Below, one piece after another: positions 26,412 to 34,972 of a stretch of DNA of 64,000 nt. The stretch covers positions 124,001 through 188,000 of the forward strand of contig NZ_JAGGKT010000009.1 in the NCBI RefSeq assembly GCF_017873965.1, in the 5' to 3' direction. The DNA comes from Ammoniphilus resinae. GTDB taxonomy: Bacteria > Bacillota > Bacilli > Aneurinibacillales > RAOX-1. The position numbers and the translations under genes were made by a program. The number at the start of each line of letters is the position of its first letter. The stretch's first letter is position 1. A model generated the notes under the pieces. That model searched no databases. It had not been told where the DNA came from and saw nothing but the letters and a program-made list of their open reading frames with translations.

Positions 26412-27296
26412 TTATTCAGCCATTGCAGAATGTTCGGTATGTGACGGCATCATATGATGTTCCCCATTCTCACCCTCGGGAGCAGGGGAGAAGTCTAAAT
26501 GGGTTCCTGTATACGTTAATCGTCCCAGGTGCCCAGGATCTAATAATTCATCGAATTTTTCTTGAGTAAGAGGTTTCGCTGTTGCCTTGACTTCTTCTAC
26601 CCATTTCTCAAATTCGTCCTGCGGCATCGCTTTGACATCAAAAGTATTCTCTGCGAAGCCTTTTCCGCTAAAGTTTGCATTTCTTCCCATATATTCGCCC
26701 GGTACATCTGCCGCAAGGTGGAGGGTGTTCACCATATCCGACATCGCGTATTTTTGACCACCGAGCTGTGGAATCCAAAAACTAGTGATGGGTCCGTAAG
26801 AATATAATTTAAATTCCAAAGGACGATCGGTAGGGATATATAAGTAATTGACAGTTTCAATATTTTCTTCAGGGTAACTAAAATGCCATTTCCAGTCGGA
26901 AGAAGAAGCGTAAACAACCAGCGGTTTTTGTCCTTCGTACCCTTTAGGCGTGGTCTCTACCTGCTCGTTGGATTGGATCGTGATCACAGAGAGAAAAATC
27001 ACAATGATCACCGGAATCCCGATACAAATGGATTCCACCAGCTTGCTCCCTTCAATATGTGGGGGCTCATAATCTGCCGGCTGTTTAGAGGCACGGTATT
27101 TAACCAACATAATGACGAGGAGAATAAAAACCGCAGCAACGATGATGGACATCGTCCAAATCGATATCATAATCACATCTGCTTGTGTTTGAGCCTGAGG
27201 CCCTTTGGGGTCAAGAACCATTAATTTATTGTTGCAACCTGTAAGCACGGTGATAATAGTAAAAATTGAACTTAAAATAGCCCAATTCCACTTCAT
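26412..27296 (-). CDS. qoxA: Quinol oxidase subunit II QoxA
   Basis: A 294-residue lipoprotein (lipobox VLTGC) with two membrane helices at about residues 35-60 and 83-105 and an external cupredoxin domain. That domain keeps SSDWKWHFSYPEE and FWIPQLGGQKYAM but lacks the cysteine pair of the CuA site, so the electron donor is menaquinol and not cytochrome c. The ATG at 27296 follows AAGGAGTG by 6 bases; a GTG at 27305 is less well placed. It is the first gene of qoxABCD, and two Crp/FNR-like palindromes lie upstream. Confidence 0.95.
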   Translation of the reverse strand: MKWNWAILSSIFTIITVLTGCNNKLMVLDPKGPQAQTQADVIMISIWTMSIIVAAVFILLVIMLVKYRASKQPADYEPPHIEGSKLVESICIGIPVIIVIFLSVITIQSNEQVETTPKGYEGQKPLVVYASSSDWKWHFSYPEENIETVNYLYIPTDRPLEFKLYSYGPITSFWIPQLGGQKYAMSDMVNTLHLAADVPGEYMGRNANFSGKGFAENTFDVKAMPQDEFEKWVEEVKATAKPLTQEKFDELLDPGHLGRLTYTGTHLDFSPAPEGENGEHHMMPSHTEHSAMAE

Positions 27297-27387
27297 AGAG
27301 GCCACTCCTTTCTTTTTCTAGAAGCTTCCTTTCAGATCGACGTCGTTACCCCTAGCTTAGTACCGGCAAAAAAAAATAACAATGAAA

Positions 27388-27437
27388 TGTGAAAGATGTC
27401 ACAAATTGTTCAAGGGAAAGGTGTGATTTTTGTCACA
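27388..27437. promoter_or_regulatory. Two Crp/FNR-type palindromes
   Basis: TGTGA-N6-TCACA occurs perfectly at 27388-27403 and again at 27422-27437, 34 bp apart. This is the consensus of Bacillus FNR and other Crp-family regulators. The pair lies between the divergent qoxA (start 27296) and the AEC transporter gene (start 27563). The first site is about 45 bp upstream of a possible qoxA start site, judged from a TACTAA -10 at 27357-27362 on the minus strand. Confidence 0.7.
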
Positions 27438-27476
27438 GATTATTCAAGAACTCTCTGGGAGATATTCTTTTGCTAA

Positions 27477-27505
27477 TTGACCAAATTGACTCACTTCCGT
27501 ATAAT
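27477..27505 (+). promoter_or_regulatory. Sigma-A promoter of the AEC transporter gene
   Basis: TTGACC at 27477-27482 and TATAAT at 27500-27505 with a 17-base spacer. The Crp/FNR-like sites are centred about 82 and 116 bp upstream of the expected start. Confidence 0.75.
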
Positions 27506-27562
27506 CTGATTTATCAGATTGAGGTCGATGATTGTAGTAGGGCTCGACGGGAAGGTCACATC

Positions 27563-28456
27563 ATGTTAGAAATTCTATCGATTGTTTTGCCTATTTTTAT
27601 AGTTTTTGCCTGCGGATTTTTCCTTAAGAAAAGATTTAAAACAGATATTGCCTCTTTATCGAATGTCGCATTCTATTGTCTGCTGCCGGCACTAGTTTTT
27701 AAAACGTTTTATACGTCACATATTAGCCGTGAAATTGGATGGATCATTCTTTTTGCGGTAGCCTTAATTATTGTTTTACTCTTGTTTACACTGCTAGTTT
27801 CGAGGTGTTTTCGTTATGATAAGGGCACCGAAATCGGGTTGCTTCTCGGCTCGCTTTTTGGAAATGGGGGGAATTACGGCAGCTCGATTATTTTATTGGC
27901 TTATGGACAGGAAGGTTTTGATTGGGCGATTGCTTACTTTGTCATTCAATCGATGATGACAAATTCCTTTGGGGTCTTTTTGGCTGCACAGGATAGTTCT
28001 GGGATTTGGGTAACCCTAAAGAAAACGTTCAAAATGCCGATTCTTTACGCGGGCCTCCTTGGGTTCCTGTGCAAATCTCTGGAAATTGAATTGCACCCCA
28101 TAATCTACACACCGATCGAATTGCTCAGCCAAGCAATGATTCCTTTACTGATGTTAATTCTCGGGATGCAGTTGGCCATGATCAAAAACTTCGGATTTAT
28201 GAAAGGGGTCACCTTGGGAGTATGTATCAGGCTCTTGATTTCTCCGCTGCTTGCCTATTTTATTCTCATGTTGTTTCCCTTTAACGAGCTGGCTCATAAG
28301 GTCCTGCTTCTTCAAGCGGCAATGCCTACGGCTGTCGTGGTTACTCTAATTACACTTCAATACAATCGCACACCGGAGATGGTTGCTGGGATTGCCATGT
28401 TTAGCACGCTATTTTCAAGTGTGACGGTTTCTGTTCTTTTGTATCTGTTGCAATGA
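27563..28456 (+). CDS. AEC-family transporter
   Basis: A 297-residue membrane carrier of the auxin-efflux/malate-transporter family with about ten helices in two inverted halves. NVAFYCLLPALVFKTFY near residue 35 and GNGGNYGSSIILLAYG near 100 are the conserved crossing segments. Members carry malate, malonate or similar organic acids. Long upstream frames exist, but ATG 27563 is preceded by GGGAAGG and gives the normal family N-terminus. It is divergent from qox, with malate synthase further downstream, which fits organic-acid transport without proving it. Confidence 0.85.
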   Translation: MLEILSIVLPIFIVFACGFFLKKRFKTDIASLSNVAFYCLLPALVFKTFYTSHISREIGWIILFAVALIIVLLLFTLLVSRCFRYDKGTEIGLLLGSLFGNGGNYGSSIILLAYGQEGFDWAIAYFVIQSMMTNSFGVFLAAQDSSGIWVTLKKTFKMPILYAGLLGFLCKSLEIELHPIIYTPIELLSQAMIPLLMLILGMQLAMIKNFGFMKGVTLGVCIRLLISPLLAYFILMLFPFNELAHKVLLLQAAMPTAVVVTLITLQYNRTPEMVAGIAMFSTLFSSVTVSVLLYLLQ

Positions 28457-28520
28457 AGATGTATTTGACATCTAGCCAATGGGGAAATTAACCTATAATC
28501 ATCATTTTGAAGGAGAAAGT

Positions 28521-29051
28521 ATGGAAGCCAAATATTGCAAGGAATCACGTATTGTGAAGATGAGTCATGTTTTACCACCGGATACAAATACACATGGTAC
28601 GTTGTTTGGCGGCAAATTGATGTCCTACATAGATGATGTGGCCTCTCTTTCTGCGACTCGCCATAGTCATCGAACGGTTGTCACGGCTTCAACAGATTCT
28701 GTCCATTTTTTAAGCCCGATTACACCAAATGATGCCGTTATGCTGGAATCCTACGTGGTTTCTACCGGGAGAACCTCGATGGAGGTTTTTGTTAAAGTCA
28801 TTGCAGAAAATTTATATACAGGAGAACGGCGAATTTCCGCTACTTCCTTTTTGACCCTTGTAGCTTTAGATGAGAATAATAAACCGGTTCCTGTGCCTCC
28901 TGTTATTCCCACTACCAAGGAGGAGACCAAGCTTCATGAATTAGCGCCACAACGGGCAGAGATGCGAAAAGCACGGCGCGCGGAGAGCAAGGAATTTGCC
29001 TCCTATTTAACCACAGAAGATTACCATGAGCAAACCAAATGTGAAACGTAA
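28521..29051 (+). CDS. Acyl-CoA thioesterase, hotdog fold
   Basis: A 176-residue hotdog-fold thioesterase of the YciA/BACH type. The active-site stretch is THGTLFGGKLMSYIDDVASLSATRH near residues 25-50, with the catalytic Asp in YIDDVA; a second conserved TASTDSVHFLSPI follows. It releases CoA from acyl-CoAs in the cytoplasm. The chain length preferred is unknown. The ATG at 28521 follows AAGGAG by 8 bases. The C-terminal 40 residues are charged and variable, as in other Bacillales members. Confidence 0.9.
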   Translation: MEAKYCKESRIVKMSHVLPPDTNTHGTLFGGKLMSYIDDVASLSATRHSHRTVVTASTDSVHFLSPITPNDAVMLESYVVSTGRTSMEVFVKVIAENLYTGERRISATSFLTLVALDENNKPVPVPPVIPTTKEETKLHELAPQRAEMRKARRAESKEFASYLTTEDYHEQTKCET

Positions 29052-29126
29052 AAATTGGGGCATATCATGCCTCACTGTATCGTATTCATTCTATGAATAG
29101 ATTCATTTGCAAAGGATGTGACAGCA

Positions 29127-29702
29127 ATGGACGTAATAGATGCCATAAAATCTCGCAGAAGCATCGGGAAGGTAAAGCGGGATCCGGTTAGTATAGAGTT
29201 GGTTGAGAAAGTATTAGAGGCTGCAACATGGGCACCCTGTCACCATCTTACAGAACCGTGGAGATTTTTTGTTATGACAGGGGACGGGAGGAAGCTTTTA
29301 GGAAAGACATTGGGTAAGATTGCCGAAGAGGGCATGGAGGATCTGACAACAGTAGAAAACCAGGAGAAGATCAGGAAGCAAGAGGAGAAGGCCCTTCGTG
29401 CCCCAGTGATTATTGCCGTGGCCGTGACCCCGTCCGATAATCCGCGAGTTGAAAGAATAGAAGAATTCGCGGCGGTCAATGCCGCTATTCAAAATATGCT
29501 TCTTACCGCACATGCCTTAGGTTTAGGGGCAGTCTGGCGGACGGGAAAGCCAGCCTACCATCCGAAGATGAAAGAATTGTTTAGTTTGCGCGATGAAGAT
29601 GAAGTACTTGGCTTTGTTTATATGGGCTATCCTGATATCGAACCACCTGTTCGCCATAGAAAACCGTTTGCTGAAAAAACTATATGGATGGATTCTAATT
29701 AA
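29127..29702 (+). CDS. Nitroreductase-family oxidoreductase
   Basis: A 191-residue FMN enzyme with the family N-terminus DAIKSRRSIGKVKRDPV, WAPCHHLTEPWRFFV for FMN contacts, and LGLGAVWRTG near the C-terminus. It probably reduces nitro groups or quinones with NAD(P)H. The start may be ATG 29127 or GTG 29118; the AAGGA ribosome binding site fits 29127 better. The upstream gap holds a small palindrome ATTCAT-TCT-ATGAAT at 29084-29098 that could be an operator. It is convergent with the LysR gene, with only 3 bp between stops. Confidence 0.88.
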   Translation: MDVIDAIKSRRSIGKVKRDPVSIELVEKVLEAATWAPCHHLTEPWRFFVMTGDGRKLLGKTLGKIAEEGMEDLTTVENQEKIRKQEEKALRAPVIIAVAVTPSDNPRVERIEEFAAVNAAIQNMLLTAHALGLGAVWRTGKPAYHPKMKELFSLRDEDEVLGFVYMGYPDIEPPVRHRKPFAEKTIWMDSN

Positions 29703-29705
29703 GGA

Positions 29706-30599
29706 TTATGATTGTAGCAACAAGAACTGCTCCGCAACGGCAATAAATTCACGAACCGTAAAGGGCAGATACCGATTTTTCTTCCAGATCATTCCTAGCT
29801 CCAGGTTGATTTTTGATTCATGCAGGGGAATAGCCTTTATCTCAGGGTTGTTTAATTGCTGGCAAATTTTGCTTGGCAATAAAGCAACCCCTATTTTAGC
29901 TTCTACCAATTCCACCATAAGGTCTTTTTGCGAGCTTTCGCAAACAATGTTCGGATAAAAGTTGCTTTTTGCACATTCCTCTATAATCCGGTCATAAATG
30001 GAAAAATCTTTTCGATATAGGATGAAAGACTCGCTTTTTAATTCAGATAAGTCGAGAAGTGGTTTATTTACCAATGGGTTATCTTTATGGACAATCAATA
30101 GGAGTGGATCTTTCAATAATTTAATCAACTCAAAACTATCACCGTGAATGGGTAAATTACAGATTAGCCCAATATCCAATGAACCCTCTTCAACACCTTG
30201 CTTAATCATTTTTGTACCGACTTCAGACAAGGTGATCTCGACGGATGGATAAGATTCTTTATATTGACTAATTAGTTTAGAGAAAAAAGATGCACCAATA
30301 ATGGGTGGAATACCGATGCGGATTTCACCCTTTTTTAATTTCATGATGTCGTTTAGCTCCGAAGTTAGATTGTTGAAAGTTTCCAACACATTCTTGGCAT
30401 TGATTAAGACCGCTTTTCCCGCATCTGTTAATTCCAGTTGTCTAGATGATCGATAAAATAATGGAACCCCTAATTCCTCTTCAATACTTTTGATTGCTTT
30501 ACTGATTGATGGTTGGGAAACATGCAATGTTGCTGCTGCTTTTGTAAAGCTCAAGTGTTTCGCCACCTCAGAGAAGTATTCCAAATGCCGAATATCCAC
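29706..30599 (-). CDS. LysR-family regulator
   Basis: A 297-residue LysR protein. The N-terminal winged HTH is clear: FTKAAATLHVSQPSISKAIKSIEEELGVPLFYR. A periplasmic-binding-like effector domain begins at about residue 90 (GEIRIGIPPIIG). The GTG at 30599 is chosen because GGAGGTGGG precedes it; an in-frame upstream ATG lies over that ribosome binding site. It is divergent from the malate synthase gene, its most likely target. The effector is unknown. Confidence 0.9.
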   Translation of the reverse strand: MDIRHLEYFSEVAKHLSFTKAAATLHVSQPSISKAIKSIEEELGVPLFYRSSRQLELTDAGKAVLINAKNVLETFNNLTSELNDIMKLKKGEIRIGIPPIIGASFFSKLISQYKESYPSVEITLSEVGTKMIKQGVEEGSLDIGLICNLPIHGDSFELIKLLKDPLLLIVHKDNPLVNKPLLDLSELKSESFILYRKDFSIYDRIIEECAKSNFYPNIVCESSQKDLMVELVEAKIGVALLPSKICQQLNNPEIKAIPLHESKINLELGMIWKKNRYLPFTVREFIAVAEQFLLLQS

Positions 30600-30643
30600 T
30601 TTACCCACCTCCATTTCTAACTTGCCATGGTGTCACGCTTAGT

Positions 30644-30687
30644 ACTTTAGTGCGGCATAGGGGTCTGACCCCTTCATCAAACTAAAG
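30644..30687. repeat. Small REP-like compound palindrome
   Basis: AGGGGTCTGACCCCT at 30659-30673 is a 15-base palindrome. It is nested within outer arms CTTTAGT and ACTAAAG, making a cloverleaf-like element of about 44 bp. The GGGTC-x-GACCC core recurs at the ends of the element at 57596-57701 and resembles REP sequences linked to RAYT transposases in other bacteria. No transposase is in the window. Confidence 0.55.
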
Positions 30688-30718
30688 CGATATAACCAAA
30701 AGGCATAATACACATTCG

Positions 30719-30757
30719 AAATATATATTTTGGTTAAAACTCCATCCATTATATAAT
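30719..30757 (+). promoter_or_regulatory. Malate synthase promoter and possible LysR site
   Basis: TTGGTT at 30730-30735 and TATAAT at 30752-30757 are 16 bp apart. A perfect palindrome AAATATATATTT sits at the left edge, just before the -35 box, and is a candidate operator for the divergent LysR protein. Confidence 0.5.
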
Positions 30758-30788
30758 AGAATTAGAAAAATGAGAGAGGAGAAATACA

Positions 30789-32972
30789 ATGAAAGACTAT
30801 GTAAAAGTAGGCCATCTTCAAGTTGCTCCTGTTCTTTACCAATTTATCAATCAAGAGGCTATACCTGGGACTGGTTTGACAACGGAGCAATTCTGGGCTG
30901 ACTTGGACCGACTGATCCATGAACTGGCACCAAAAAACAAGGCGCTATTAGCCAAGCGCGACGAAATCCAAAACGCCATAAACCAATGGCATAAAGATAA
31001 TAAGAATAACTTCGACTTTGATCAATATAAATCCTTTTTGCAAGAGATTGGTTATCTGGAGCCAGCCGTTGAGGACTTCCAGATTGCTACAGAAAATGTA
31101 GATGACGCGATAACCCAACAAGCTGGACCACAGCTGGTGGTTCCTGTTAATAATGCACGGTATGCCTTGAATGCGGCCAATGCCCGTTGGGGAAGCCTCT
31201 ATGATGCGTTGTATGGAACAGATGCCATCGACGAGGACAACGGAGCCGAGCGGGGAGCTGGCTATAACCCGATCCGCGGGGAAAGGGTTATTGCGTTTGC
31301 CAGAGGGTTCCTCGATCAAGCGGCAGCTTTAGCTGCGGGTTCACATAAGGATGCAGTAAATTACGCGATCGTTAACGGTGAGTTAGTTGTTACCCTTAGC
31401 GGTGGAGAAACAACAGGATTACAGGATCCAGCGAAATTCGTTGGTTACGAGGGGAAGGCTGAGGCACCATCAGCTATCTTGTTGAAAAATAACGGACTGC
31501 ATTTTGAAATCCAGATTGACCGCAATCATCCAATTGGAAAGGGTGATGCGGCTGGTGTGAAGGATATCCTGATGGAAGCAGCGATCACAACCATTATGGA
31601 CTGTGAAGATTCTGTTGCTGCCGTGGATGCTGAGGATAAGGTATCTGTATATAGAAGCTGGCTCGGACTGATGAAGGGGGATTTATCCGCTACCTTTGCT
31701 AAGGGAAACAAAACGTTGACCAGGACGCTCAATCCGGATCGTACGTATACAGGTGTAGATGGATCTGAGATTACTCTGCCAGGGCGCTCCTTGTTGTTTG
31801 TTCGTAATGTAGGACATTTGATGACGATTAATGCCGTCTTGGATAAAGATGGTCAGGAAGTTCCGGAAGGAATCTTGGATGCAGTATTTACTAGTTTGAT
31901 TGGAAAGCATGATATTCTACAGCATGGTCCTTACCAGAATTCAACCGAAGGCTCCATCTATATTGTAAAACCGAAAATGCACGGATCAGCAGAAGTCGCC
32001 TTCTCCAATGAACTGTTCAACCGTGTAGAGGATATGCTCGGATTGGAAAGAAACACATTGAAAATCGGGGTCATGGATGAAGAACGTCGTACCTCCCTTA
32101 ACCTGAAGGCATGTATTCGCGAAGTTAAAGACCGAGTTGTCTTTATTAATACCGGATTCCTTGACCGGACCGGAGACGAAATGCATACCTCGATGGAAGC
32201 GGGGCCAATGATTCGCAAGAATGAAATGAAGTCGTCTGTTTGGTTGCAAAGCTATGAACGTTCCAACGTGAGCATTGGGCTTGACTGTGGGTTGCAAGGC
32301 CGCGCGCAGATTGGTAAAGGAATGTGGGCAATGCCTGATTTGATGAAGGAAATGCTGAAGCAGAAAATTGGCCATCTTGAAGCTGGCGGAAATACAGCAT
32401 GGGTGCCATCCCCAACAGCAGCTGTCCTGCATGCCCTTCACTATCATCAAGTGGATGTAGTGGAAGTACAAAATAAGCTGAAGGAAGCAATCAAAGATTA
32501 CCGGAATGAGATTTTGGAAATTCCAGTGGCCGCGAACCCGCAGTGGGGACCAGAAGAAATTCAGCAGGAACTGGATAATAATGCACAAGGAATCCTTGGC
32601 TATGTTGTCCGTTGGGTAGAGCAAGGCATTGGCTGCTCCAAAGTACCGGATATCAACAATATCGGACTTATGGAAGACCGCGCTACCCTGCGAATCTCTA
32701 GTCAGCATATGGCAAACTGGCTGCATCATGGAATCTGCACCGAAGAGCAGATCATGGCCACCATGAAGCGGATGGCCAAAGTCGTAGATGAGCAAAACGC
32801 TGGTGACGCAGCCTATCGCCCTATGGCTCCAAATTACGAACAGTCTGTTGCTTTCCAGGCAGCTTGTGACTTGGTTTTCAAAGGCTATGATCAGCCGAAT
32901 GGATACACCGAGCCAATCCTGCACCGCCGTCGGATCGAATTTAAAGAAAAGGTTTTAGCGCAAAAGGCATAG
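30789..32972 (+). CDS. glcB: Malate synthase G
   Basis: A 727-residue enzyme condensing glyoxylate and acetyl-CoA to malate. The length and insert pattern are those of isoform G and not the shorter isoform A. The catalytic region [18 protein letters not shown] near residues 265-285 contains the magnesium-binding Glu and Asp; [17 protein letters not shown] falls near 425 and [20 protein letters not shown] near 500. No isocitrate lyase gene is in the window, so it may serve glycolate/glyoxylate use as well as a glyoxylate shunt. A LysR regulator is divergent. Confidence 0.96.
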   Translation: MKDYVKVGHLQVAPVLYQFINQEAIPGTGLTTEQFWADLDRLIHELAPKNKALLAKRDEIQNAINQWHKDNKNNFDFDQYKSFLQEIGYLEPAVEDFQIATENVDDAITQQAGPQLVVPVNNARYALNAANARWGSLYDALYGTDAIDEDNGAERGAGYNPIRGERVIAFARGFLDQAAALAAGSHKDAVNYAIVNGELVVTLSGGETTGLQDPAKFVGYEGKAEAPSAILLKNNGLHFEIQIDRNHPIGKGDAAGVKDILMEAAITTIMDCEDSVAAVDAEDKVSVYRSWLGLMKGDLSATFAKGNKTLTRTLNPDRTYTGVDGSEITLPGRSLLFVRNVGHLMTINAVLDKDGQEVPEGILDAVFTSLIGKHDILQHGPYQNSTEGSIYIVKPKMHGSAEVAFSNELFNRVEDMLGLERNTLKIGVMDEERRTSLNLKACIREVKDRVVFINTGFLDRTGDEMHTSMEAGPMIRKNEMKSSVWLQSYERSNVSIGLDCGLQGRAQIGKGMWAMPDLMKEMLKQKIGHLEAGGNTAWVPSPTAAVLHALHYHQVDVVEVQNKLKEAIKDYRNEILEIPVAANPQWGPEEIQQELDNNAQGILGYVVRWVEQGIGCSKVPDINNIGLMEDRATLRISSQHMANWLHHGICTEEQIMATMKRMAKVVDEQNAGDAAYRPMAPNYEQSVAFQAACDLVFKGYDQPNGYTEPILHRRRIEFKEKVLAQKA

Positions 32973-32983
32973 AATATACTGTA

Positions 32984-33016
32984 AAAGGGGTAGCAGAGGA
33001 TGCTATCCTTTTTGGT
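32984..33016 (+). terminator. Terminator after malate synthase
   Basis: AAAGGGGTAGCA at 32984-32995 pairs with TGCTATCCTTTT at 33001-33012 across a 5-base loop, ending in T. It lies within 25 bp of the SMR gene start. Confidence 0.85.
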
Positions 33017-33039
33017 ATTAAAAATTCTGGAGGGAAACA

Positions 33040-33405
33040 ATGAGTTGGGTCTATCTATTACTTGCTATTCTTACAGAGGTATCCGGGACAACAGCGATGA
33101 AGATTTCACAAGGTTTTTCAAAGCTGCTGCCGACGGTCCTCATCTTTGTTTTTTATGGTTTAAGCCTAAGCTTATTAACTTTGGCATTGAAAAATATTAG
33201 TGTAAGCATTGCCTACGCCATCTGGGCAGGGTTAGGGACAGCGATTATTGCATTAATTGGAATTTGGTGGTTTAGAGAACCTGTTACTCTTATGAAAATT
33301 ATATCTATTCTTCTGATCATCGCTGGTGTGATTGGACTGAATTTGAGTGGGGGAGCACAGGAGAGCGGAGAGACTTCACGGCAGATTGAGAAGGCGCAAG
33401 GGTGA
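33040..33405 (+). CDS. SMR-family small multidrug transporter
   Basis: A 121-residue four-helix protein of the EmrE/QacC/SugE superfamily. The essential membrane-embedded Glu is at position 13 (LAILTEVSGTTAMKIS), and YAIWAGLGTAIIALIG is the conserved third-helix signature. It works as an antiparallel or heteromeric dimer exchanging protons for cationic drugs or guanidinium. A single gene without a partner suggests a homodimer. A 52-bp repeat array begins 4 bp after the stop codon. Confidence 0.92.
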   Translation: MSWVYLLLAILTEVSGTTAMKISQGFSKLLPTVLIFVFYGLSLSLLTLALKNISVSIAYAIWAGLGTAIIALIGIWWFREPVTLMKIISILLIIAGVIGLNLSGGAQESGETSRQIEKAQG

Positions 33406-33409
33406 GTCG

Positions 33410-33613
33410 GGTGAAGGTCGATCCCACCCATTTGGAGGGTCTCATTGAACTTCATAAGTCCGATGAAGATCGATCCCACCCATTTGGAGGGTCTCATTGA
33501 ACTTCATAAGTCCGATGAAGATCGATCCCACCCATTTGGAGGGTCTCATTGAACTTCATAAGCCCGATGAAGATCGATCCCACCCATTAGGAGAGTCACA
33601 TCGATCTTCATAA
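33410..33613. repeat. Tandem palindromic array C, four 52-bp units
   Basis: Four units start at 33410, 33462, 33514 and 33566, each exactly 52 bp. The consensus runs GATGAAGATCGATCCCACCC, then TTTGGAGGGTCTCATTG, then AACTTCATAAG. In the last unit the ends ATGAAGATCGAT and ATCGATCTTCAT (33600-33611) are perfect 12-bp complements. The frame GATGAAGA...GGGTC...TTCATAAG is shared with array A at 14135-14500. The remaining 150 bp up to the next gene show no recognisable feature. Confidence 0.93.
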
Positions 33614-33766
33614 GCCTTCTCTAGTACAGCCTCACTCCCAGCCTCCAACCCTCTGACCAAAATGGGATAAGCCCAACCCCGCAACCCCACAAAAATCAAG
33701 TGCTAGTTTTGACGAAATTATGTATAATGGACATAAGTAAGATAAACAGGAAAGGAGAATTTGACC

Positions 33767-33970
33767 GTGCATCGTTTTTCTTTGTCTATTTTGTTCGGAT
33801 TTATCCTGATTTGGCTTCAATCCTTGCTAATTATGAAGTGGAACGGGTATAGCTCGATTCAGTTTGACAGCCTGAGTTCCGTTTTTCTTCTATGGATGAC
33901 AAACTTTTTTATCATATATAGCCTGTTCTCCACCTGGAAAAGTCCAGTTAGAACAAATACAGACCTATAG
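33767..33970 (+). CDS. Small hydrophobic protein
   Basis: A 67-residue protein with two hydrophobic segments at about residues 5-25 and 38-58. The GTG at 33767 follows AAGGAG by about 10 bases. No family was recognised. A single small gene between a repeat array and the convergent speD gene. Confidence 0.5.
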   Translation: MHRFSLSILFGFILIWLQSLLIMKWNGYSSIQFDSLSSVFLLWMTNFFIIYSLFSTWKSPVRTNTDL

Positions 33971-34015
33971 GCCAATGGCTGTAATCTTGCCATGTAAGCC
34001 TTAAGGTCTCTTTTT

Positions 34016-34411
34016 TTAGGATAGCACGTTTTCCACGATCAAGGGTGTCCGGGATTCCACTTTTAATGGTCTTTGGCCGCGAATGACTTCCACCATTTCG
34101 TAGGATCCGGCTTTTAATCTTTCGGCAACAACTCTCATTGAAACATGCGGGTCCATATTTCCGCAGGTATAAACATCTACACTAGCATAGCCATGCTCTG
34201 GAAATGTATGAATGGTCAAATGGGATTCCGAGATGACCACAACCCCGCTCACACCGTCTGGTTCAAACTGATGAAAGATCACTTCCCTAATATCTGCATC
34301 ACCTTCCAGTGCAGCATCAACCATGGATTTTTGTACGGTGCTAATCCGCTTGAGTAGTTCCGGATCACAGTCCCATAAATCAATGACGAGATGTCTTCCG
34401 ATTGTGTCCAT
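34016..34411 (-). CDS. speD: S-adenosylmethionine decarboxylase proenzyme SpeD
   Basis: A 131-residue class 1B AdoMet decarboxylase. The proenzyme cleaves itself at Glu-Ser in VISESHLTIHTFPEHGYASVDVYTCG, making the pyruvoyl cofactor from the serine; the nearby His and the Cys of TCG complete the active site. It supplies the aminopropyl group for spermidine. No speE is in the window. The ATG follows an AGGGG ribosome binding site. Confidence 0.96.
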   Translation of the reverse strand: MDTIGRHLVIDLWDCDPELLKRISTVQKSMVDAALEGDADIREVIFHQFEPDGVSGVVVISESHLTIHTFPEHGYASVDVYTCGNMDPHVSMRVVAERLKAGSYEMVEVIRGQRPLKVESRTPLIVENVLS

Positions 34412-34582
34412 GTCCTCAACCCCTTGTTAATTATTGGTCGTGATTTCCAACCTTTTAATGATAAACAAGTTTTCTTTATTTTGTCCTAACAGTAGGAGAA
34501 TATTTTGCGGATCCTTTGGTTGCTTCCTTCAGGTATTTCGTGAATAATGATAGTACCAATTATGAGAGGGGGCGTTTCACGG

Positions 34583-34873
34583 ATGACTGAACACATTTGT
34601 GAGGTTTGTAAAGAAAAAAAGGGTGATTTCTACAGCTCTTTTGAGTTGGAAAGTTGGGGCATTATAGAAAAAATCGGCGAGAAAAATCGTACTCATTATT
34701 ATTTGTGTATTGACTGTTTTAATCGGTTGACAGATGCTCCGTTATTTTCTGAGGAGGCTCGCCAAAAGATTCTAAAAAATAAAGAGGAATATCAAAAAGC
34801 GGTGGAAGAAGGGCTGGTTTGTCCAGAATGCAAGGCATTCATCATGGAAAAGCCTCATCGTTGCGGGGAATAA
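34583..34873 (+). CDS. Small protein with three CxxC pairs
   Basis: A 96-residue protein with CEVCKEKK at residues 5-12, CIDC near 37 and CPEC near 79, plus a final RCGE. This looks like one or two zinc ribbons. Acidic and lysine-rich helices lie between them. The ATG at 34583 is preceded by a weak GAGGGGG; an in-frame start further upstream is possible. It is directly upstream of the zinc-regulated znuA promoter, so a zinc link is conceivable but not shown. The function is unknown. Confidence 0.65.
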   Translation: MTEHICEVCKEKKGDFYSSFELESWGIIEKIGEKNRTHYYLCIDCFNRLTDAPLFSEEARQKILKNKEEYQKAVEEGLVCPECKAFIMEKPHRCGE

Positions 34874-34892
34874 TGAATTGTCGGCCCTCTGG

Positions 34893-34953
34893 TTTACAAA
34901 TCGGAATCATTACGATATAATCCACATAGTTATTTTAGGAATGATTCCGATTT
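34893..34953 (+). promoter_or_regulatory. Zur-box promoter of znuA-zur
   Basis: TTTACA at 34893-34898 and TATAAT at 34916-34921 have a 17-base spacer. TCGGAATCATTACGA at 34901-34915 fills that spacer and differs at one base from the Bacillus Zur consensus TCGTAAT-N-ATTACGA. A second, inverted copy is at 34936-34950. The outer arms AAATCGGAATCATT and AATGATTCCGATTT (34898-34911 and 34940-34953) are exact complements. Confidence 0.85.
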
Positions 34954-34972
34954 GAGGAGAGTGGTGACCCGG

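Noticed and set aside
31986-32924. 312-codon open frame on the minus strand
   Set aside because: It is antisense to malate synthase G, has no family-like sequence and no ribosome binding site.
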